Shown here: piece by piece, positions 26,575 through 34,920 of the stretch
How the letters are laid out: each line of letters starts with the position of its first letter
How positions within the stretch are numbered: the stretch's first letter is position 1
Assembly (NCBI RefSeq): GCF_037031285.1
Contig: NZ_JAYEZO010000001.1
Span: 620,001 to 684,000, forward strand
Direction of reading: 5' to 3'
Source: Halobellus sp. LT62
GTDB lineage: Archaea; Halobacteriota; Halobacteria; Halobacteriales; Haloferacaceae
Length of the DNA stretch: 64,000 bases
Notes under the pieces: model-generated
Seen by the model: the letters and a program-made list of their open reading frames with translations, nothing else
The model's database searches: none
Told to the model about the DNA's origin: nothing
Translations under genes and position numbers: made by a program

Positions 26575-27159
26575 ATGCACGAGAAGCGAGAGGTGGCTGT
26601 CCTCCGCTACGGCCACCGCCCCGGTCGGGACGACCGGATGACGACGCACGTCGGTCTCACGGCGCGTGCGCTCGGCGCGGATCGGGTGATCTTCCCCGAC
26701 AACGCCGGCCAGTCGCTGGAAACCGTCGAGGACATCACCGGTCGATTCGGCGGCCCCTTCGCGGTCGAACTGAGCGACGAATTGGACGCGACGATCCGGG
26801 ACTGGTCCGGGGCTGTCGTCCACCTCACGATGTACGGCGAGCGGGTTCAGGACGTCGAGAGCGACGTCCGCGAGGCGCACCGCGAGCAGCCGCTGCTCGT
26901 CGTCGTCGGCGGCGAGAAGGTCCCGTTCGAGGTGTACGAGGAAGCCGACTGGAACGTCGGCGTCACGAACCAGCCACACTCGGAGGTTGCGGGACTCGCG
27001 GTCTTTCTCGATCACCTGTTCGAGGGTCGAGAACTCGAACGAGAGTGGGAGGACGCCGATCGGCGGGTCATCCCGCAGGCGCGGGGGAAGCGCGTCGTAA
27101 ACGGCGGGACGACGTCCCGCCCCGTCGACGGCGACGACGGATCGCCGGACGCGAACTGA
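26575..27159 (+). CDS. tRNA (cytidine(56)-2'-O)-methyltransferase (aTrm56)
   Basis: 194-aa SPOUT-class methyltransferase that acts on C56 of the tRNA T-loop, found only in archaea. The start is MHEKREVAVLRYGHRPGRD, with HRPGRDxRxTTHV, the ARALGAD region and the knotted SAM site VVVGGEKVPFEVY and NVGVTNQPHSEVAGLAVFLD. The first AUG, 26575, is used, not the TTG at 26563. Acts on tRNA in the cytoplasm. Confidence 0.95.
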   Translation: MHEKREVAVLRYGHRPGRDDRMTTHVGLTARALGADRVIFPDNAGQSLETVEDITGRFGGPFAVELSDELDATIRDWSGAVVHLTMYGERVQDVESDVREAHREQPLLVVVGGEKVPFEVYEEADWNVGVTNQPHSEVAGLAVFLDHLFEGRELEREWEDADRRVIPQARGKRVVNGGTTSRPVDGDDGSPDAN

Positions 27160-27176
27160 CGAACGCTACTGTCCGA

Positions 27177-27605
27177 TTACTGCTCGTCCGGCGCACCACC
27201 GAGCGTTTTCACTTCCGGCGGGTCCGACGCGAACGGCATCTCAGTTGCCGGGATCTCCAGTTCTATCGGCTGCTCCTCGTCGAGTAAATACAGTTCTTTG
27301 AGCGTCTCGACTGCGTCTTCGATCGCCGCTGTTGCAGCGTCCTCGTCTTCAGCGTCGAGGACGCCGATTGTTCCGTTCCCGGAGGTCAGGACCGTCGCTT
27401 CGGGATCGGAAGAGGCGTACACGACTCCGGGGAACGTCGACTCGTCGTAGACCGCTCGATCCTCTCCGTACGCGATCTCGATCGAACCGAGTGCGAAATC
27501 AGTCTGATAGTGGTGATACCCGGCGGTAGTTCCTTCCTGCAGGTCGATATCCAGCTGTTCGACACGACTTCGGAGCTCCTCGACGGATACTCTCTCTGTG
27601 GACAC
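27177..27605 (-). CDS. TBP-repeat-like protein, single repeat
   Basis: 142-aa protein. Residues 57-105 match one TATA-binding-protein repeat: TFPGVVYASSDPEATVLTSG, GTIGVLDAEDEDAATAAIED and the helix AVETLKEL are the counterparts of FPGxVYRxxxP, the LIFxSGK strand and the end helix. Only one repeat is present, against two in TBP, and the Phe of IFxSG is replaced by Thr. The N-terminal 55 residues and the acidic tail have no match known to me. GTG 27605 is chosen: an AT-rich stretch ATAAATTTAT lies 26-35 bp upstream. A TTG at 27617 is possible. Divergent from tfe with a 111-bp shared promoter region. Confidence 0.7.
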   Translation of the reverse strand: MSTERVSVEELRSRVEQLDIDLQEGTTAGYHHYQTDFALGSIEIAYGEDRAVYDESTFPGVVYASSDPEATVLTSGNGTIGVLDAEDEDAATAAIEDAVETLKELYLLDEEQPIELEIPATEMPFASDPPEVKTLGGAPDEQ

Positions 27606-27684
27606 GGTCCGATACAATGTCTTCCATATGATAAATTTATACCGGTTAGTCGGAACTCATCCAGTCCGCCCCTTCATCCGCAAC

Positions 27685-27691
27685 TTTAAAA
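27685..27691 (+). promoter_or_regulatory. TATA box of tfe
   Basis: TTTAAAA, 26 bp before the tfe ATG, which implies a leaderless transcript. The opposite-facing ATAAATTTAT at 27631-27640 is the likely TATA of the TBP-like gene, so the 111-bp gap holds two promoters back to back. Confidence 0.7.
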
Positions 27692-27716
27692 CGACTGAGC
27701 GGCGCAACAGTTGATA

Positions 27717-28247
27717 ATGGCTTTTGAGGAGCTGCTGAACGACCCTGTCATCCAGAAGTACCTCCACGAGCTCGTCGGACCGACGGGGATGCCGGTGGCG
27801 GCGGCCCCTCCGGACGGCGAGGTGACCGACGAGGAACTCGCCGAGGAGCTGGGTCTGGAGCTCAACGACGTCCGGCGGGCGCTCTTTATCCTCTATGAGA
27901 ACGACTTGGCCGAGTACCGCCGGGTTCGCGACGAGGATTCGGGATGGCTCACCTACCTCTGGACGTTCCACTACGAGAACATCCCGGAGAACCTCCAAGA
28001 GGAGATGCTTCGGCTGCTCGACGCGCTGGAGGAGCGACTCGAGTACGAACGGAACCACGAGTTCTACCTCTCCGAGCCCGCGGGTATCCGTTTCGAGTTC
28101 TCCGAGGCGATGGAACAGGGCTTCCAGTGCCCTGAGACCGGCGCGCCTTTGGAGCCGATGGAGAACGACGACATGGTCGAATCGATGGAGCTGCGGATCG
28201 AAGAGCTTCGCGACGAACTCAACGTCGACGTGGGCCGAGACGACTGA
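27717..28247 (+). CDS. tfe: Transcription initiation factor E, alpha subunit (TFE), with degenerate zinc ribbon
   Basis: 176-aa general transcription factor that stabilises open promoter complexes. An extended winged helix (residues about 1-85, with LGLELNDVRRALFILYEND) is followed by a coiled region and the zinc-ribbon position. Only one of four expected cysteines is left: FYLSEPAG replaces the first CxxCG pair and QCPETGAPLE has lost the last one. Overlaps the next gene by one base. Its start is ATG 27717, with a TATA box 26 bp before. Functional loss is not implied, since the winged helix is complete. Confidence 0.92.
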   Translation: MAFEELLNDPVIQKYLHELVGPTGMPVAAAPPDGEVTDEELAEELGLELNDVRRALFILYENDLAEYRRVRDEDSGWLTYLWTFHYENIPENLQEEMLRLLDALEERLEYERNHEFYLSEPAGIRFEFSEAMEQGFQCPETGAPLEPMENDDMVESMELRIEELRDELNVDVGRDD

Positions 28248-28930
28248 TGGTCGTTCTCGCAACCAAGTGCTACGTCGACGGCGACGCCCGCGAGCGCGCC
28301 CTCGACAGCTTCGACTCGCTCGTCCGCAACGAGATCGGCGACCTCGACGTCGAGTGGACGATCGACGTCCGCGAGGACGACTTCGTCGACGTCGACCTCG
28401 ACGGAGAAGACGCGACCATCGCCGGAAACCTCCTCGCAGAGTCGTGGGGAGAGGTCACGGCCGACCACGAGGACGGTGAGACGTACGTCGGCACCCTCGA
28501 CTCGTGGGACGACGACGGCTGGGTTCTCGACGTGGGGTACGACAATTACGTTCGGATTCCGGCCGACGAACTCGGCCTCGGAACCGGGAGCCCCTCGCAG
28601 ATCCGCGACCGCTTCGGCGTCGTCCAACACACGCCGTTGCGGTTCGTCGCGGGCGAGACGCCGCGGCTCGCCGACGAGACCCGAGACGAGCTGTACGACT
28701 GGACCCGAGAGGAGGGACACAGCGGCCGCGTGAACGTCAACAGCGCGACCCGCGGCGAGGTGCGTGCGACGGTCAACCGCGCCGGACACGCCGCCGACAT
28801 CATCACCGTCGAGCGGCTCGGACTGCTCGAACAGAGCATCGTCTGCCCCGAAAGCACCGATCCACCGGGACTGCTCGCCAGCATCGGCTCGTATATGCGA
28901 TCGGAACTGAAGTGCGTACTGACATCCTGA
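28247..28930 (+). CDS. DUF2110 family protein
   Basis: 227 aa. Conserved archaeal gene found behind tfe; the start ATG shares one base with the tfe stop. The sequence VVLATKCYVDGDARERAL and the region GWVLDVGYDNYVRIPADELGLG suggest an RNA-binding S1/KH-type or OB-like fold, but this is inference. Co-expressed with TFE, so a role in transcription or RNA processing is possible. Confidence 0.85.
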   Translation: MVVLATKCYVDGDARERALDSFDSLVRNEIGDLDVEWTIDVREDDFVDVDLDGEDATIAGNLLAESWGEVTADHEDGETYVGTLDSWDDDGWVLDVGYDNYVRIPADELGLGTGSPSQIRDRFGVVQHTPLRFVAGETPRLADETRDELYDWTREEGHSGRVNVNSATRGEVRATVNRAGHAADIITVERLGLLEQSIVCPESTDPPGLLASIGSYMRSELKCVLTS

Positions 28931-28979
28931 CGGACCCGAAAACCACTCCCCCGTCATACCACTCCCGCCAAGCTAACGT

Positions 28980-29774
28980 ATGAACCGACGACTCCTCCTC
29001 GCGGCCGGTTGTCTCGCCCTCCTCGCGGTCACGAGCGGCTGTCTCGGTATCGGAACCGGCCCCGTCGATCCCGAGCAGTTGGACAGCGAGCCAGCGGCCG
29101 CCTACGAGTGGGAGAGTAACCGGACTGCCCACATCGCGATCCAAGAGAACACACAGTTCCGCACGGTGCTCGAAACGAACAGTACGACGGTCGAACTGTA
29201 CCGAGAGGACGGGTTCGGCGGGACGAATCCGCTCTCGGTCGAGGCCGTCCGATACCGCTACCCCGACGGGACGGTGCTCACGGGGACCGAAATCCGTGAG
29301 GAGGGCGGTGAGATCCGTCGGACCCGCGATGAGACCGTCGTCGAACTCCCCGACGACGCACCGGCCAGCGGCGGGTCGCTGGCCTTTACGAGCGGGGGGA
29401 CGCCGAAGCGCTTCACGCTGCCGACGTACGTCGACGGCACCTACGAGGTCGTCCTGCCGCCGGATCGTCGGATCGACTTCCCGGTCTTCGGGCAGGTGTC
29501 GCCGCGGAACTACGAGGCGACGATCGACGAACAGAGCCGCGTCCACATCGTCTGGGCGGAGCCCGTGACGACCGACAGCATCTCGGTGCAGTTCTACCTC
29601 CAGCGCGACCTCTACATCTTCGGCGGGATCGCCGCGCTCGTCGTCCTCGTCGGCGTCGGCGGGCTCCTGTACTACCGGCGGCAGATCGACCGGCTGCGTC
29701 GGCAGCGTCACGAGATGGGCATCGACGTCGAGGTCGAAGACGACGACGACGGGCCACCGCCGGGGATGCGCTGA
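28980..29774 (+). CDS. Membrane-anchored lipoprotein (DUF5803-like)
   Basis: 264 aa. Signal and lipobox VTSGCLG at residues 18-24; a soluble domain to about 205; a membrane helix (about 211-231) and a charged tail that ends PPPGMR. Domain family DUF5803 by memory. It faces outward with the tail inside. Function unknown. The DUF2110 gene ends 49 bp before. Confidence 0.85.
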   Translation: MNRRLLLAAGCLALLAVTSGCLGIGTGPVDPEQLDSEPAAAYEWESNRTAHIAIQENTQFRTVLETNSTTVELYREDGFGGTNPLSVEAVRYRYPDGTVLTGTEIREEGGEIRRTRDETVVELPDDAPASGGSLAFTSGGTPKRFTLPTYVDGTYEVVLPPDRRIDFPVFGQVSPRNYEATIDEQSRVHIVWAEPVTTDSISVQFYLQRDLYIFGGIAALVVLVGVGGLLYYRRQIDRLRRQRHEMGIDVEVEDDDDGPPPGMR

Positions 29775-29858
29775 GCCCTCTACTGCGCTCTTCGCTCCGC
29801 TTCCCCTGTCGCGCCGAAATGCGCTGCGCTTTTGTCCGTTTCGCGGCTATCCCACCCT

Positions 29859-30554
29859 ATGCGAGTCGCAATCGTCACCGTCGGCGACGAGCTCCTCTCC
29901 GGAGACACGGTGAACACGAACGCCGCGTGGTTGGCTGAGAAGCTCACCGACCGCGGCGTCAGCGTCGAGCGCGTCACGACCGTTCCGGACGCCGTCGCCG
30001 ACATCGCCCGCGTCGTCAACGAGTACCGCGCAGAACACGACGCGGTCATCGTGACGGGCGGGCTCGGCCCCACCCACGACGACGTGACGATGGCTGGCGT
30101 CGCCGCCGCGGTCGGTCGCGACCTCGAACCCCACGAGGAGGCCCGCGAGTGGCTGCTCGGGGAGGGCGGCTACTCCGCCGAGGGGTTAGTCGACGGGACG
30201 ACCGAGCTCCCGGCCCGGGCGCGGATGCTCCCGAACACCGAGGGCGTCGCCCCGGGAGCCGTCGTCGAGGGCATCTACGTCCTCCCGGGCGTCCCGAGCG
30301 AGATGAAAGCGATGTTCGAGCGGGTGGCCGGGGAGTTCAGTGGCACGGAGACGTTCACAGCCGTCGTCGACGTCGCCGAGCCGGAGAGCGAGTTGATCGA
30401 CCGAATCCACGAGGTACGCACGCGTTTCGACGTCACGGTCGGGAGCTATCCGGGCGACTCGGTCCGGGTGAAGTTCACCGCCACCGACCGTGCGACGGCC
30501 GAGGACGCGGCCGCGTGGCTCAGATCGCGGGTCGACCTCGTCGACGACGCCTAG
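29859..30554 (+). CDS. CinA/MoaB-like molybdopterin-binding domain protein
   Basis: 231 aa, one-domain CinA N-terminal (COG1058). Motifs TVGDELLSGDTVNTNAAWLA and VTGGLGPTHDDVT are the nucleotide/pterin-binding loops of the MoCF fold, and LPGVPSEMKAM is a CinA hallmark. CinA proteins of this type act as ADP-ribose pyrophosphatase or nicotinamide-nucleotide repair factors; the C-terminal deamidase domain is absent. Start ATG 29859. Confidence 0.93.
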   Translation: MRVAIVTVGDELLSGDTVNTNAAWLAEKLTDRGVSVERVTTVPDAVADIARVVNEYRAEHDAVIVTGGLGPTHDDVTMAGVAAAVGRDLEPHEEAREWLLGEGGYSAEGLVDGTTELPARARMLPNTEGVAPGAVVEGIYVLPGVPSEMKAMFERVAGEFSGTETFTAVVDVAEPESELIDRIHEVRTRFDVTVGSYPGDSVRVKFTATDRATAEDAAAWLRSRVDLVDDA

Positions 30555-30590
30555 GAGTGCGGAAGCGATGCGCGTGGTCCGGTCGTCCGT

Positions 30591-30704
30591 TCACCGATAG
30601 AGGTAGTACAACCAGCCGGCGGCCATCGCGACGCTCACGAGTAGAATCACCGCGCCGGTCTCTGCGATCGGAAGCGACGCGCCCTCAGTTGCGAGTGGGA
30701 TCAT
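30591..30704 (-). CDS. 37-aa single-helix membrane protein
   Basis: Short ORF: MIPLATEGASLPIAETG, then one membrane helix of about 17 residues, ending WLYYLYR. Good coding bias and a clean start; located between cinA-like and the kinase-like gene on the opposite strand. Similar tiny proteins occur next to membrane complexes or transporters, but no partner is visible here. Confidence 0.55.
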   Translation of the reverse strand: MIPLATEGASLPIAETGAVILLVSVAMAAGWLYYLYR

Positions 30705-30818
30705 ACTCCTCCGTTTCGACACCGAGTTCTTAAGCGTTCATACAGCCGCCAGCGGTTCGTCACACGCCGGACGCGTCGCACCGGCGGGCTTTTGCGCCCG
30801 CCGCCGTTGCGTTCGCGT

Positions 30819-31886
30819 ATGCGAATCGGCTTCGCCGTCAACCCCATCGCGGGGATGGGCGGTCGCGTCGGTCTCAAGGGCACGGACGGGAAGGTCGAGG
30901 AGGCGCGCCGCCTCGGCGCGGAGCCGCGCGCGCCGGACCGAGCGAGGCGTGCGCTCGAACGACTCCACGAGCTCGACGATGTCGAACTGCTCACGTGGGG
31001 CGGGGCGATGGGAGCCGACATCGCCCGCCAGGTAGGCTTCGCTCCCGAGGTCCTCGGCGAGGCCGGCGACGCCGAGGACTCGACGGCCGAGGACACGGCC
31101 CGGGCCGTCAAAGCGTTCCTCGCCGCCGACGTCGACCTCGTGCTCTTCGTCGGCGGCGACGGCACCGCCGCGGACGTCGCGGAGGCAGTAGAGGGAACAG
31201 AAACACCGATTCTGGGCGTCCCGGCCGGCGTGAAGGTGTACTCGTCGGTCTTCGCCGTCTCCCCGGAGGACGCCGCGCACGTCGTCGCGACCTTCGAGCG
31301 GACCGAGCGGCGAGAGGTGCTCGATATCGACGAGGACGAATACCGCGAGGGGGAAGTCCACCCCGAGTTGCGGGCGATCGCGCACGTCCCCGTCGCCGAA
31401 GAGCTCCAGTCGTCGAAACAACTCGGCGGCGGCAACGTGGAAGCGCTCGCGGCGGGCGTCGCCGACGACATCCGCGCGAGCGACAAGACGTTCGTGTTGG
31501 GCCCCGGAAGCACCGTCGGCGCGATCAAAGCGGAACTCGGGTTTGAGGGGTCGCCGCTGGGCGTCGACGTGTGGCGCGGCGGCGAGGTGCTCGCCGTCGA
31601 CGCGAGCGAATCGGAAATCCTGGACGCGCTCGACCCCGAGGGCGAGAACGTCGTCGTCGTCTCCCCGATCGGCGGGCAGGGATTCGTGTTCGGTCGCGGA
31701 AATCCCCAACTGTCACCGGACGTGATCCGCCGCTGCGACGTCGAAATCGTCGCCTCGCGCTCGAAGCTCGACGGGATCGGCGAACTCCGGGTCGATACCG
31801 ACGATTCCGACCTCGACGCCGAACTCAAGGGGTGGACGAAGGTCCGGATCGGTCGCTTCGAGCGGCGGATGATGCGAATCACATAA
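30819..31886 (+). CDS. ATP-NAD kinase family protein
   Basis: 355 aa. The kinase motif LFVGGDGTAADV is intact (about residues 108-119), and GFAVNPIAGMGGRVGLKGTDG at the N-terminus is typical of the COG3199/AcoX-like NAD kinase group. Also GVPAGVKVYSSVFAVSP and the end KVRIGRFERRMMRI. May make NADP(H) or phosphorylate a different substrate. ATG 30819 is chosen over an upstream frame from 30792. Second relative of this family in the window (first at 12022). Confidence 0.9.
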   Translation: MRIGFAVNPIAGMGGRVGLKGTDGKVEEARRLGAEPRAPDRARRALERLHELDDVELLTWGGAMGADIARQVGFAPEVLGEAGDAEDSTAEDTARAVKAFLAADVDLVLFVGGDGTAADVAEAVEGTETPILGVPAGVKVYSSVFAVSPEDAAHVVATFERTERREVLDIDEDEYREGEVHPELRAIAHVPVAEELQSSKQLGGGNVEALAAGVADDIRASDKTFVLGPGSTVGAIKAELGFEGSPLGVDVWRGGEVLAVDASESEILDALDPEGENVVVVSPIGGQGFVFGRGNPQLSPDVIRRCDVEIVASRSKLDGIGELRVDTDDSDLDAELKGWTKVRIGRFERRMMRIT

Positions 31887-32030
31887 GAGTTGGGAAGAAT
31901 CATCGACCCGTTCGCCATTCGAGCAATATAATTTTAATACACACCTCAAAATTCGACTAATAGTATGAAGATCTGGAATATATAATCGACATATAGTGAG
32001 GATTAAGGTCACTCAAGGCGAGGGTATGAT
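31887..32030. other. AT-rich intergenic promoter region before phoU-like gene
   Basis: 144 bp with the lowest GC of the neighbourhood, including aatataattttaata and atatataatcgacatata. Several TATA-like runs are present, so the start of transcription cannot be chosen by eye. No ORF or hairpin stands out. Confidence 0.5.
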
Positions 32031-33062
32031 ATGGAGACGCGTAAGGTACAGCGGTTGGGGCCGTCGACGCTGGCGATGACGTTGCCCGCGGAGTGGGCCA
32101 AGGAGCACGACGTCAACAAAGGCGATGAGGTCTCGCTGCGGATGGGCGGGAAGGGGACGTTGACGGTGCTTCCGGAGTCGGCGAGTCAGGAGGACTCTTC
32201 GGCGACGGTTCGGGCCGACAATCTGGACGCGGACTCGCTCGAACGGGCGATCGTCGCGCAGTACGTTCTCGGACGGCGGGTCATTCACATCGAAAAGAGC
32301 GAGGGTGCGCTGGACTCAGAGCACATCAACGCGGTATACAAGGCCGAAACCCAGCTGATGGGACTCGGTGTTATCGAGGAAACGCCCGACAGAATCGCCA
32401 TCCGCTGTTCGGTCGATCCCGAGGACTTCACCCTCGATAACCTCCTCGAACGGCTGGAGAACACCGGCAGCACGATGCGCGGAGAGGCGGTCAAAGCACT
32501 CGCACACGGCAATACGGATCTCGCCCAGCGCGCGCTCAACCGCGAGCGGCAGGCGAACAAGATCTTCGTGCTGCTCCTGCGACTGATCTTCACCGCTTAC
32601 CAGAACCCGAACCTCGCCCGCGCGGTCGGCCTCGACTCGGGCTTTCCGCTGATCGGCTACCGCTCGGTGGCGAAGAACCTCGAGCTGACCGCCGACAACG
32701 CAGAAGACATCGCCACGATCGCGATGAACGCCGAGGGCCACACCCTCGACGTCGACTCGGGGACGATGCGCCGAATCAGGGAGTTCACCGATCAGGTCGA
32801 CGAACTCACGCGGACGGCGGTCCAGTCGGTCGTCGAACGCGACTACGACAAGACCGTCGAGTGTCGCACGCGCTTTAGACAGCTTCGCGACCGCGAGCAG
32901 GAGATCCTCGGCGACCTCCCGGAGATGAACAACGAAGAGCTCCTGCAGGTCCGCGAGGTGCTCGTCAGCCTCCAACAGACGGCTCAGTACGCGATGCGAA
33001 ACGCGGAAATCGCGGCGAATCTGGCGCTCAACGAGGAGTCAGAGCACGTCACGATCGGGTGA
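32031..33062 (+). CDS. AbrB-PhoU fusion regulator
   Basis: 343 aa. Residues 5-50 are a SpoVT/AbrB DNA-binding domain (METRKVQRLGPSTLAMTLPA, WAKEHDVNKGDEVSL). After a spacer two PhoU-type helical bundles follow (about 115-215 and 225-335). PhoU-like proteins adjust phosphate transport; the fusion points to a DNA-bound regulator of phosphate or metal uptake. Preceded by an AT-rich 144-bp gap. No transporter is adjacent. Confidence 0.92.
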   Translation: METRKVQRLGPSTLAMTLPAEWAKEHDVNKGDEVSLRMGGKGTLTVLPESASQEDSSATVRADNLDADSLERAIVAQYVLGRRVIHIEKSEGALDSEHINAVYKAETQLMGLGVIEETPDRIAIRCSVDPEDFTLDNLLERLENTGSTMRGEAVKALAHGNTDLAQRALNRERQANKIFVLLLRLIFTAYQNPNLARAVGLDSGFPLIGYRSVAKNLELTADNAEDIATIAMNAEGHTLDVDSGTMRRIREFTDQVDELTRTAVQSVVERDYDKTVECRTRFRQLRDREQEILGDLPEMNNEELLQVREVLVSLQQTAQYAMRNAEIAANLALNEESEHVTIG

Positions 33063-33094
33063 GAGAACCGCGGTGTGGGGCGTTGCAGACGACG

Positions 33095-34228
33095 TCAGCC
33101 GAGCAGACCGCCGTCGTCGGTCGTCGTTTCATCGCCCGTTGTCGTCTCGTCTGATTGAGTCTCGGTGCCGTCTAACGGGACTTCGGTTTCGGTCGGTGTC
33201 GGCGAACTCGACGACTCGGTCTCCGTCTCGTTGTCTGAGCTACCATCCTCTGTCGAACTCTCGCTCGTGTCGCCGTCTGTCGGTTTCGTGCCGAAGATGT
33301 CGGTCTCGATCGTCTCCGTGTACGTGAGCGAATCGAGCGGGATATTCACGGTCGTATCGGAGAGTTGCAACCGCGCGTCGAAGTCGATCCGGAGGTCGGT
33401 CACTTGGTTCCGTTCGAGGTGGGTCACCCACCACTCGTCGATGTTCTCGTTGTTGATGTACACCGTCGCCTCGATGGTCTCGGTCGATTTCGGGGGGATG
33501 ACGTATTCGGACTCGGTCGACCCCTCGCCCATTGCGACGTCGTTCATCGTGATGTTGTATCCGAGTTCGCTGACGCCGATCGGGTAGGACTTGGGGTTGT
33601 ACATAACGAACGTGAGGTCCATCGCGGTCCGTTCGTCCGTCACTTCGCCCCACTGCGCGCTCGTCTCGTTGATGTAGAGGACGGGGTCGGACACCAGCGC
33701 TCGGTTCGCGTCGACTTCTCGTGTCTCCGTCGAGTTGAACTGCGAGAGCAGATCCGTCTCGACCTGTCGGGTGACGTTCGGCGGGTCGATCGTTCGGCCG
33801 AGTGTCCCCGAGGTAACGGCGGTGTCGACGGTGACGGTGGTCTGCTCGCCGTTCCGTATGTGCGAGACCCACCACGGCGGGATCTGCCCGTTGTCGGCCG
33901 TCGACGTGAAGTTCAGCGTCGAGTTACCCTTCTCGACCGAAACGCCCTCTTTGGTGCCGCTCGCGAGTTCCACATCGTTCATCAGGACGTCGTATTCGAC
34001 GGTGAGACCGCCGAGTGAGGCACCGATCGGGTTCGGGTTCGAGACGGTCAGATCCGTTTCGATGACCGTCGACGTCTCGTTGACCGGGCCGAACGTGTTC
34101 TCGACGCCCGCGACGGACGGAGCGCCGATAACGCCGGCCGCGAACGCGCCGCCGCCGAGGAGGCCGACGACGACGAGGGCGGCAATAACAGTGCGAACTC
34201 GACCGCCGAGCGACAGTATCGACCACAT
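33095..34228 (-). CDS. Membrane-anchored LEA14-like protein with two WHy domains
   Basis: 377 aa. One N-terminal membrane helix (residues 12-32), then two LEA type 2/WHy domains in tandem (about 45-165 and 180-300), seen by repeated motifs such as DLTVSNPNPIGASLGGLTV and MYNPKSYPIGVSELGYNITM and by WWVSHIRN and WWVTHLERN. A Thr/Ser/Glu-rich C-terminal tail (about 312-377) follows. The domains would lie outside the cell. Possibly involved in envelope stress; no experiment is implied. Confidence 0.88.
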   Translation of the reverse strand: MWSILSLGGRVRTVIAALVVVGLLGGGAFAAGVIGAPSVAGVENTFGPVNETSTVIETDLTVSNPNPIGASLGGLTVEYDVLMNDVELASGTKEGVSVEKGNSTLNFTSTADNGQIPPWWVSHIRNGEQTTVTVDTAVTSGTLGRTIDPPNVTRQVETDLLSQFNSTETREVDANRALVSDPVLYINETSAQWGEVTDERTAMDLTFVMYNPKSYPIGVSELGYNITMNDVAMGEGSTESEYVIPPKSTETIEATVYINNENIDEWWVTHLERNQVTDLRIDFDARLQLSDTTVNIPLDSLTYTETIETDIFGTKPTDGDTSESSTEDGSSDNETETESSSSPTPTETEVPLDGTETQSDETTTGDETTTDDGGLLG

Positions 34229-34384
34229 CTTGTACGCCCAAGATCACGGCAGACACATAGCTCTCACGACTGAGAACGCCTCGTGTTAGTCGAGTAAGAA
34301 GAACACGTGCGGATGCCCCAAACTGCACCTCAATCGACCGCGTCGAGTCGTATGAACTAAGGCAGAACCGAGATATCACCAGAC

Positions 34385-34576
34385 ATGGATACTGCAGCCG
34401 CTAGCTCGGACACGGGAATCGGCCTGACCGTGCTCTTTGCGATCGTCGCGCTCTTCGGTGTCGTCGGAATGTTCGTCGCGGGACTCACCGGTGATCAGTT
34501 CGTCGCCGCCCTCGGCTTCGCAGCCGCCGTCATCGCCGCCTCGCTGGCCGTGTCGGCGACGCACCTGTTCGGGTAA
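34385..34576 (+). CDS. Small two-helix membrane protein (63 aa)
   Basis: Two hydrophobic helices (about residues 12-33 and 37-60), start MDTAAASSDTG. This type of 60-65 aa protein is common in haloarchaea (DUF7525-like, by memory only). Followed 54 bp later by the next gene on the same strand. Function unknown. Confidence 0.7.
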   Translation: MDTAAASSDTGIGLTVLFAIVALFGVVGMFVAGLTGDQFVAALGFAAAVIAASLAVSATHLFG

Positions 34577-34630
34577 CGCTAAGCGGATCGGACGAGACAC
34601 TTAAGACCGAACCGGCCGTAATCGAAGATA

Positions 34631-34855
34631 ATGAGCGAGTTCACCGAGGAGGAACAGCGAATCGTCGCGTACCTCCGCGAGAGCGTCTCCGCCGGCGAGC
34701 GGTACTTCAGGGCGAAGAACATCGCCGACGCGATCGGGCTGACCGCCAAACAGGTCGGTGTGCGGCTCCCGCGACTCGCAGAGAAGTCCGAGGACGTCGA
34801 GATCGAAAAGTGGGGCCGCGCGCGGTCGACGACCTGGCGCGTCACCCGAAGCTAA
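34631..34855 (+). CDS. Small winged-helix protein (DUF7123-like)
   Basis: 74 aa: FTEEEQRIVAYLRESVSAGE, then KNIADAIGLTAKQVGVRLPRLAE (helix-turn-helix) and the wing VEIEKWGRARSTTWRVTR. A compact DNA-binding regulator; haloarchaeal DUF7123 by memory. Not obviously linked to its neighbours. Confidence 0.8.
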   Translation: MSEFTEEEQRIVAYLRESVSAGERYFRAKNIADAIGLTAKQVGVRLPRLAEKSEDVEIEKWGRARSTTWRVTRS

Positions 34856-34920
34856 GTCCCCGGACACCCTCGAACAGTGCGATTCAGGAGCTTTTTTGTC
34901 TCGCCCACCTACCTGCGCGT

